From CAZHHH01 sp964532085 (GTDB lineage: Bacteria; Bacteroidota; Bacteroidia; Bacteroidales; Marinilabiliaceae), in the NCBI GenBank assembly GCA_964532085.1, contig CAZHHH010000144.1, forward strand, positions 1 through 6,049: a DNA stretch of 6,049 nt, given 5' to 3'. The translations under genes and the position numbers were made by a program. Below the pieces are notes generated by a model. It had not been told where the DNA came from, did not search any database, and saw only the letters and a list, made by a program, of their open reading frames with translations. Shown one piece after another: positions 1 to 5,464 of this stretch; positions within the stretch are counted from its first letter, which is position 1; each line of letters starts with the position of its first letter.

Positions 1-13
1 TTTTCTCCATCAT
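1..13 (-). CDS. Possible start of a further operon gene, cut by the window edge
   Basis: An ATG at 11-13 overlaps the TGA of the preceding gene in the same ATGA arrangement seen at two other junctions of this operon. The visible codons read Met-Met-Glu-Lys. Only four codons are visible, so nothing can be said of the product. A chance ATG is possible in such AT-rich DNA. Confidence 0.35.
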
Positions 14-396
14 TTAATTAAATCAATAAATACAAATTCTGCAGGTACAAGTACCTCCATATTCTCACAAAGTTCATCTTTTTGTGGACGCCAATATTGG
101 TTAAATACAATTTCTTTAAATCCTTTAAAAGAGGGTATGTATATCTTTTCTGTTGATTCTATATGTTCCAAATCATTTATATTATATTTGCGTATTACAT
201 ATTCCCCGTTTATATATTGAATCGAATAAGATAATTCTTTGTCTTTATCAATCAGCCATCCTTCAACTACAAATGGGTTTGTCGAATCATCAAATTCAAA
301 CTCCTTTTCTGTTAAATAATACAGCTTTGGTTCTTTGGCATCACTATACCATAAATAGCCGGTGTAATTTGCTTTTTCTAATTTATGTTTGTTCAT
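10..396 (-). CDS. Small type III-associated protein (TIGR04423-like; position of Csx19)
   Basis: This is a soluble protein of 128 residues with no signal peptide or membrane segment. Visible motifs are GYLWYSDAKEP (13-23), PFVVEGWL (41-48), a strand-rich middle (YSIQYINGEYVIRKYNI, 57-73) and YWRPQKDELCENM (101-113) before a hydrophobic C-terminus. These resemble, from memory, the TIGR04423 family of type III CRISPR-associated small proteins. The gene sits where III-D loci often carry csx19, another small protein of uncertain role. Its biochemical function is unknown; a structural or assembly role in the effector complex is the simplest reading from the tight linkage. The start ATG at 394-396 overlaps the preceding stop (ATGA) and has no Shine-Dalgarno sequence, so it probably depends on translational coupling. 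The stop TGA at 10-12 overlaps a further ATG. Confidence is high that it is a real gene and moderate for the family. Confidence 0.75.
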   Translation of the reverse strand: MNKHKLEKANYTGYLWYSDAKEPKLYYLTEKEFEFDDSTNPFVVEGWLIDKDKELSYSIQYINGEYVIRKYNINDLEHIESTEKIYIPSFKGFKEIVFNQYWRPQKDELCENMEVLVPAEFVFIDLIK

Positions 397-1877
397 TGTT
401 GGTTTAATTTTAAAGGTTTATCATTACAGGTAATAGTCCCACTAAAGCTACCATGACCGCGGTTTACTCCACCGCCTAATGGAAGCATTCCATTAGTTAT
501 ATCTGTTAATGTTGCTTCAAAAGCATTGATTACATTTTCACTGTAAACTTTTTTGTTTTGTTCTTCTTTAAGCTTATTAACCATAATGTCTAAAGTGAAT
601 GTTATATTCTCTCCAAATACTACCTCTTCTTGAAAGAGAGCACCATCTATAGCACCTCCTGTAAACCTATCAATTGAAACATGGTTAAGTATTTTTTCTT
701 TAATTTCTTTATTATCAATAAATAAATCAGAAAATAGTACATTACCACGTTCTTGTTTTGTGTTATCTTGCATTCCACTTGCACCAAAGAGTTCACGTAC
801 AGCAGTGTTATTTTCACCCACCACTTTTTCGTATTGTTCTTTTAGCTTTTTGTTGAACTCGCGGTCAGATAAGTTCTCTTCTTCTAATTTTGATTTCAGT
901 TCGTCAAAAATGATATCAGCGTGTACTCCTTCTAATCGATTGTAATGGTATGCTACTCTATGAGAAATAGCGCCCTTTATAGATGAGGCAGGTATAAGTA
1001 TTTGTGCATCTTTAAACTGGGGTTTCCCATCTTCCCATATAATAATTGATTCACGCACGGGCGTCATATCTGCATCGTCAGAGCCAAAGCCTGAACCAAA
1101 CAGAAAGAAGTCATCAGGTGTCAGAGATAGCTTATACTTATCCCAGTTTGTTGATTGTGTAACTTTTGGAGATTCTGATTCAGCGTTTGTCCAAAAGTTA
1201 TTATTGTTTAAGCTTGAGCTTTTATTAATATAAGCTTCAAGATCATCTTCCTCTTTTATATTAAGTGTACGTTGTTTGCAAGTAATAACTTCCATTTGTC
1301 CAAACCCAATCCGGGTGCCACTGCCGATTCTAAATTCATCGGAATGAATGAAGTTTATAATATTATTTAAGTTTTTATCTTCAGCTTCGGAAGAAAGTAA
1401 TTCTATTTCAAATAGATATCGTGTACCTTTGTAAACTACTTGTTCATCAAATTTTCCTCCATCAGTTCTTACAGTTCCTTTGGAGTTTATACTGTTGTGC
1501 TGACGAATTGGTAGTGCTAAAAAGTAATTATAAAAATCATCATTTATAAAATCTATTTGCTGCAAACCCTCAATTACCTTTCCATCTTTACCAATCATTA
1601 GTGCATTGCTGAAAATTATATTTGAGCCTATGCTATCTTCTGGTTTTTTTCTATCGTTATATCCAAATAAGTCATTTGATTTTTTATGACCAATTCCATG
1701 GCGAATAACACCAGCAATGGATGTGCCAGGAATATAAGGTAAACCATTAATATCTTTCAGTATAACAGCATCTGTAATAAAGTCTCTCTCACCTGAACTT
1801 ATTGCTATGGGAGTTTTAGCTTCTAATGTTATTTGTACAAGGTGACGATACTGGTATATATTTTTACTATTTTTCAT
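393..1877 (-). CDS. Tandem two-domain Cas7 (Cas7-2x-like RAMP protein)
   Basis: The 494-residue protein contains two Cas7 folds in a row. Domain 1 (about 10-200) has Asp36 in TDAVILKD, then LPYIPGTSIAGVIRH (46-60), DLFGYND (69-75), and a glycine-rich loop RIGSGTRIGFGQ (183-194). A polar Asn/Ser/Glu-rich linker (about 205-245) follows. Domain 2 (about 246-485) has FGSGFGSDDADMTPV (260-274) with an acidic cluster Asp267/268/270, then ILIPASSIKGAISHR (293-307), RELFGASG (361-368), the thumb-like IDRFTGGAIDGALF (402-415), and LPLGGGVNRGHGSF (465-478). A charged helical insertion of about 40 residues (318-358) separates the IPASS and LFG motifs. Known relatives are the double-Cas7 proteins of subtype III-D, in which each domain occupies one filament position. 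Asp36 aligns well with the Csm3 catalytic aspartate; the domain 2 site is less certain. The gene begins 1 nt after csx10, and its stop overlaps the next start by ATGA. Confidence 0.9.
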   Translation of the reverse strand: MKNSKNIYQYRHLVQITLEAKTPIAISSGERDFITDAVILKDINGLPYIPGTSIAGVIRHGIGHKKSNDLFGYNDRKKPEDSIGSNIIFSNALMIGKDGKVIEGLQQIDFINDDFYNYFLALPIRQHNSINSKGTVRTDGGKFDEQVVYKGTRYLFEIELLSSEAEDKNLNNIINFIHSDEFRIGSGTRIGFGQMEVITCKQRTLNIKEEDDLEAYINKSSSLNNNNFWTNAESESPKVTQSTNWDKYKLSLTPDDFFLFGSGFGSDDADMTPVRESIIIWEDGKPQFKDAQILIPASSIKGAISHRVAYHYNRLEGVHADIIFDELKSKLEEENLSDREFNKKLKEQYEKVVGENNTAVRELFGASGMQDNTKQERGNVLFSDLFIDNKEIKEKILNHVSIDRFTGGAIDGALFQEEVVFGENITFTLDIMVNKLKEEQNKKVYSENVINAFEATLTDITNGMLPLGGGVNRGHGSFSGTITCNDKPLKLNQQ

Positions 1878-1878
1878 A

Positions 1879-3354
1879 CTATTTGCCCTCCGTTTTTTTA
1901 GCCATTTCTGAAGCTAAGTTTATTATGGCGAATTGAATCATATGTTCTTTTGTATCACTGAAGAACTTCTCCAATGTTCTTCTTCTACCATAATCATCCC
2001 ATTTTGCTTTCGCCACACCATGTGTTAAATAGGCATTTGGTTCTAATTTATTATTACGTCTTATCTCTTTTGTGAATAATTCTTCTTTAAGCTGAGCATA
2101 TGTGGGATATTGCATAGCTAAACTACGTATAGTACCCCATTGTGATGCAAACAGATCTTCTTTAAATAGACCACTGTTTTTATTTACAAACTCATTAACT
2201 CTACGATAAACCTCTTTTTCATCTTCTTCTTGTTGTTGTTTTTGTTGTAGATAGCTAAATAGATATTGGTCTGTTTTTGATAATGCTTTATCATTCGTGT
2301 CAATTCTAGGTTTATTGTTTTTTTCCGGTTTGCTGAGTTTAAACTCAAGAGTGCTTCTACCTGACTCATCAGTTTTGAAAAAGTGTGGATTGAAAATTAC
2401 TTTTCCAAATCCTTCATTTTGATAAATTCCGACAAATTTAGTTTGTTTTTTAACTTCTCCACCTTTAATTACTATTACGCTACCTTTTTCTATTCCTTTA
2501 CGTTCATTGTCGAATGTTGCGCGGTGAAAATTAAAAGGAGAATAAGCAAAAGTCCTAATTTGAGATAATTCAGGACAATATGTACCACCCTCAATTCCAA
2601 AGTGTTCAGGTTGTGGGATAAAAGTTGGATTTCCGTATTTATCTTGCAGAATTAACCTAGATTCGGCATAAATTACATATTTGTTATCTACTGCTTCATC
2701 ATTGGATTTTATTGTAGTAAAAGAGCTATCTTCTTCTATTTTTACAAGTCCATATTGAGCTGTTCGTGAACGACCTACGGTGTGATTACCCTTTAAGCAA
2801 CTTTTAATTTTATTTATTATTTCTTCTTTTACATCATTATCTACATTAAGTTCAAAACAGTATTCTGAACCTTCTTCTAATGATTGATAACCATACATCT
2901 GTTCATCCATTGAACGACGTTTCTTGCGATCGTAAGCAGATTTTATAGCAAAATTATAGTCTGCTTTATATTCAACTGCTTCGGTTTTAGAAAAAGCAAA
3001 GAAATCAGTGCGTTGTTGCTCGAGTTGCAGGTGTGACACCTTATTATGGTCTTTTATCTGATGATGAATATATATTAGATTATTATCATCTGCGTGTTTA
3101 GGTTTTAGGAAAACTGCGGGTTTACGCAAAGCTCTAATGCCATTTACTAAAGGGTGTGCATCACCATATCTTACTTTTGGACTATGAAAAACTGTGAGTT
3201 GATCGTTACCAAAGTCGTTATACTTTTTGGCTACAATTCCCAAGAAAACATTTCCGGGAATAAAATCTAGTGTTTTTTTATTTCCTGTGGTTTTAGATGT
3301 TTGACTTAAAATTACATCTGAAAGAAGTGTTATTTTAAATTGTATTGTTTTCAT
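1879..3354 (-). CDS. csx10: Csx10-type Cas5-group RAMP protein with helical C-terminal extension
   Basis: This protein has 491 residues. The N-terminus (ITLLSDVILSQTS at 8-20, TLDFIPGNVFLGI at 28-40, then FHSPKVRYGDAHPL at 56-69) is the signature start of Csx10, the Cas5-group protein that marks subtype III-D. Two RAMP-like folds are suggested: about 1-206, ending in a glycine-rich loop HTVGRSRTAQYGLVKI (191-206), and about 225-345, ending in GIYQNEGFGKVIFNP (309-323). Residues about 355-488 are different: charged, mostly helical in composition, glutamine/glutamate-rich near 370-380, and containing QWGTIRSLA (405-413). This tail may supply the small-subunit (Cas11) function, as in the Cas5-Cas11 fusions of some III-D systems; that is inference. 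Expected role: binding the crRNA 5' tag and bridging Cas10 to the Cas7 filament. The start ATG at 3352-3354 overlaps the cas7 stop and has a strong GAGGAGG upstream. The stop is a TAG, one base before the next ATG. Confidence 0.88.
   Translation of the reverse strand: MKTIQFKITLLSDVILSQTSKTTGNKKTLDFIPGNVFLGIVAKKYNDFGNDQLTVFHSPKVRYGDAHPLVNGIRALRKPAVFLKPKHADDNNLIYIHHQIKDHNKVSHLQLEQQRTDFFAFSKTEAVEYKADYNFAIKSAYDRKKRRSMDEQMYGYQSLEEGSEYCFELNVDNDVKEEIINKIKSCLKGNHTVGRSRTAQYGLVKIEEDSSFTTIKSNDEAVDNKYVIYAESRLILQDKYGNPTFIPQPEHFGIEGGTYCPELSQIRTFAYSPFNFHRATFDNERKGIEKGSVIVIKGGEVKKQTKFVGIYQNEGFGKVIFNPHFFKTDESGRSTLEFKLSKPEKNNKPRIDTNDKALSKTDQYLFSYLQQKQQQEEDEKEVYRRVNEFVNKNSGLFKEDLFASQWGTIRSLAMQYPTYAQLKEELFTKEIRRNNKLEPNAYLTHGVAKAKWDDYGRRRTLEKFFSDTKEHMIQFAIINLASEMAKKTEGK
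1886..1891 (-). promoter_or_regulatory. Shine-Dalgarno site for the tandem Cas7 gene
   Basis: Read on the minus strand this is GGAGGG, eight bases before the ATG at 1875-1877. It lies inside the last codons of csx10 (KTEGK-stop). It supports the chosen start and independent ribosome loading at this junction. Confidence 0.7.
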
Positions 3355-3938
3355 GCTTCCTCCTCATTTAATATAGTAAACTGACACCTTCCTAATCCTC
3401 TATTTCGTCCTACACCGAGACGTTTAATAAAACTTAGTGCTTCTCCTACTTCTTTAGTGATACTGCTGTCTACATATAAAATTTCTCCATATAGTATTGT
3501 TGGAATAGTTGTTTCAGTTCTTCTAAGACTGTGTTCTTTAGCTATTCCATCTTCTATTGCAGTAGATGAAATTGAGTGATATAAATGTCGGTATAGATGT
3601 AGGTCTGAAATAATAGCTTGCGTTAGTTCTTTAGATAGAGTAGCATTTTTGAAAAATACTTCTCCTCGTTTCATAATATATTCAGGTTCTTTGTCTTTAT
3701 TCTTTTCTTTTAATACCCCGAAGTTCTCTTCAACTATTTTTTGTTTATCACTGTCTTCTCTTAATAAAAGAATAGTTTCTAACGCTTCTCGTACTAATCC
3801 TTTTATAGTTTTTCCAGGAATGTATGGTAAGTTATTCTTGTCTTTAATGACTAAAGCATCCACATCTGCACCTGCTGCAAGTCCAGATCCTGTATGCCAA
3901 AGGTCGAAAAACTCAACTTTGTATTTTATATTTTTCAT
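3351..3938 (-). CDS. cas7: Csm3-like single-domain Cas7 backbone subunit
   Basis: This 195-residue RAMP protein is near the usual size of Csm3/Cas7. The segment GADVDALVIKD (23-33) followed by LPYIPGKTIKGLVR (37-50) matches the Csm3 pattern in which an aspartate precedes the PxIPG motif. By alignment with the Csm3 active site (the ID-SPVVRD region of the S. epidermidis protein), Asp27 is the predicted target-RNA cleavage residue. NFG at 72-74 corresponds to the conserved (L/N)FG motif after the first helix. The segment around AKEHSLRRTET (133-143) fits the thumb that intercalates in the crRNA-target duplex, and GVGRNRGLGR (175-184) is the C-terminal glycine-rich loop. Role: filament subunit that binds the guide and cuts bound target RNA. 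The start ATG at 3936-3938 follows a 22-nt gap after cas10 with only a weak purine-rich stretch (GAAAAG). The stop overlaps the csx10 start in an ATGA. Csm3 and other III-D Cas7 proteins cannot be separated by eye. Confidence 0.93.
   Translation of the reverse strand: MKNIKYKVEFFDLWHTGSGLAAGADVDALVIKDKNNLPYIPGKTIKGLVREALETILLLREDSDKQKIVEENFGVLKEKNKDKEPEYIMKRGEVFFKNATLSKELTQAIISDLHLYRHLYHSISSTAIEDGIAKEHSLRRTETTIPTILYGEILYVDSSITKEVGEALSFIKRLGVGRNRGLGRCQFTILNEEEA
3359..3365 (-). promoter_or_regulatory. Shine-Dalgarno site for csx10
   Basis: Read on the minus strand this is GAGGAGG, four bases before the csx10 ATG. It lies within the last codons of the upstream cas7 and also encodes its Glu-rich end (NEEEA). 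With the ATGA overlap it fixes the csx10 start and suggests coupled translation that keeps the two subunits in balance. Confidence 0.75.
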
Positions 3939-3960
3939 CTTTTCGTTTTCTAGTTAGTTT

Positions 3961-5460
3961 TTATTCTGCATTTTTAGTTACATTATAAAAGATAGAATGA
4001 AGTGATAATAAATCATAGGTAGCTATTTTATCTCCCGAAGTTATCTTGTCAACAAAACTAATTAGTATTTTATTTGACTTGATATTAGACTTAAGTCGTT
4101 TTAGACGTTGGTCTGCCATTTCTTTATTATAAGTCATATCACTTAACCACTGTCTTAAATGTGTTTTAACAGCACTACCATCTTTACCTTCAAATTTTTG
4201 CACATTATCTAGTAGTTCGTCAATTAATGGTTTGTTATCATTTGATGATAGATAATAAGGACCATATTTAAATGAAATTTCATCAATTGTGGTAAGCTCT
4301 CTCGCTATAATATCTTCATAGCTTTCGGCAAAGCTATCTTGTACTTTATGAAACATAAGTGATGATGGTATAACTTCATCTTTATCTCTATCTTTTCTTG
4401 AGTTTTTTTTGGCATGAGTACAAAGCTCATCTGATAATCTATAACCATAATGGAAAGGGTAAGAGGATTTTATATAAGCTATTCCTGCACAAGCAGTAAG
4501 TTTAGTTTCATTATTCTTAAATACTTTATACTCTTTTAGTAAATCGCCTAAATATTTTTCAGTTGCAACTTCAAACTCTTTTAAAAAATGCTGAGTATAT
4601 TCTATTGCAAAATCAGCACGACAGATTACAGTAAAATCATCTCCTCCTAATACTACTGGACGAATAGGAATTCTTTCTTTATCTTCAAATCTATTTGATA
4701 TTTTATTATAAGCATTTTGAGCAGCTTCTTCTGTAGCTTTACCAAGGCTATCTGAAAACTTTTTAAAATCTTCTTTATGTTTACCAACTTTTTGCACAAT
4801 GAGTCCAAGGCCATTACCATCTGCATGAATAATAGCAACCCAATCATTGCGGTCGGTTATATCTTCAATATTAAAAGCTATATTTTCAGCTTTTAACTTC
4901 TCCTTTCCAAAACACTTCTTACTGAGATTTATGACAGGATGTTTCATCTCATCATTTGCTGTTTCTCTTTTTGCTGCAGTGCTTTCGTCAATATAATCAT
5001 CTTTATAAACCTTAGTTACAGGAAGAGCAGTCTGTCGTGAACGACGCATGCTCATAAGTGCATGTGTAGATGTATATTGTTTATTTCGTTGAGATTTAAG
5101 TCTTAATTCTAACTTGTTAATTGCATCTTCAAAGTTCTTTGCGTCATCATAAGCAATAACCGCTTGACTTACAGTAATTCCTGGTGCTGCTTCCATCACC
5201 TTTTTGGGGAATTCGAGTACAGCATATTTGCATTTTTCATAATCAGAAAACAGATACTTTATATTTCCCGCAGCTTCGATTATTGTACCATTATTTTCAT
5301 TGCCTGGCTCTTTGAAATCGTAAAAAAAATCTGTGCAAATTTTCTCAACAAGTTCGCTGGCACCAACTATATCTTTGAGTTTATCTGTTTGAAGTATAAA
5401 AGATTGGATACCCTGAATGGAAGCTCCATATAGATAATATTTACTGTTTTTCATTTGCAT
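3961..5460 (-). CDS. cas10: Cas10 large subunit, HD-less, with intact GGDD palm (probable cyclic oligonucleotide synthase)
   Basis: The protein has 499 residues, much shorter than canonical Cas10 (about 750-1000). It starts directly in the first palm domain: residues 10-40 (LYGASIQGIQSFI, then LKDIVGASELVEK) match the palm-1 opening of Cmr2/Csm1. There is no room for an N-terminal HD nuclease. The second palm has the metal-binding strand IIHADGNGLG (210-219, Asp214) and the GGDD hairpin (272-275), followed by LTACAGIAYIKSSYPF (321-336). The tail (about 405-499) looks helical, like the Cas10 D4 domain. No CxxC zinc-finger pair is present. Known role of such palms: making cyclic oligoadenylate or a related messenger from ATP when target RNA is bound; DNase activity is not expected here. 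The ATG at 5460 is used here, but the ATG at 5454 (M3, giving MKNSKYYLYG) is equally plausible because the other subunits also begin MKN or MKT. No Shine-Dalgarno sequence precedes either start. It lies 22 nt upstream of cas7. Confidence 0.94.
   Translation of the reverse strand: MQMKNSKYYLYGASIQGIQSFILQTDKLKDIVGASELVEKICTDFFYDFKEPGNENNGTIIEAAGNIKYLFSDYEKCKYAVLEFPKKVMEAAPGITVSQAVIAYDDAKNFEDAINKLELRLKSQRNKQYTSTHALMSMRRSRQTALPVTKVYKDDYIDESTAAKRETANDEMKHPVINLSKKCFGKEKLKAENIAFNIEDITDRNDWVAIIHADGNGLGLIVQKVGKHKEDFKKFSDSLGKATEEAAQNAYNKISNRFEDKERIPIRPVVLGGDDFTVICRADFAIEYTQHFLKEFEVATEKYLGDLLKEYKVFKNNETKLTACAGIAYIKSSYPFHYGYRLSDELCTHAKKNSRKDRDKDEVIPSSLMFHKVQDSFAESYEDIIARELTTIDEISFKYGPYYLSSNDNKPLIDELLDNVQKFEGKDGSAVKTHLRQWLSDMTYNKEMADQRLKRLKSNIKSNKILISFVDKITSGDKIATYDLLSLHSIFYNVTKNAE
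4636..4647 (-). other. GGDD catalytic motif of Cas10 palm 2
   Basis: These 12 bases, read on the minus strand, encode Gly-Gly-Asp-Asp (residues 272-275 of the Cas10 protein) in the context VVLGGDDFTVI. The partner aspartate, Asp214 in IHADGNG, is encoded near 4819-4821. Both metal-ligand positions known from active Cas10 palm domains are present, so the cyclase site looks intact, unlike the inactivated palms of subtype III-C. Confidence 0.9.
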
Positions 5461-5464
5461 TATA

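Noticed and set aside
153..407. Plus-strand open frame of 84 residues opposite the small last gene
   Set aside because: It lies antisense to a well-supported gene, has a low-complexity hydrophobic composition and no recognisable motif. The other plus-strand frames (760-945, 2383-2568, 3649-3957, 5164-5433) are rejected for the same reason.
2184..2369. Minus-strand 61-residue frame inside csx10, considered as an internally translated Cas11
   Set aside because: It is in a shifted frame, whereas internally translated Cas11 is normally in the same frame as its host gene. It is Lys/Asn-rich as expected from out-of-frame AT-rich DNA. The similar frame at 4653-4847 inside cas10 is rejected likewise.
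3939..3960. Gap between cas10 and cas7 as an internal promoter or terminator
   Set aside because: At 22 bases it is too short for either and shows no hairpin; it is only the widest spacer of a co-transcribed operon.
4403..4410. Run of eight A (minus strand) in cas10 forming an A-AAA-AAC heptamer, a possible frameshift site
   Set aside because: The main frame continues intact with family-like sequence on both sides, and homopolymer A runs occur elsewhere in this AT-rich operon at Lys codons. No gene product is explained by a shift here.
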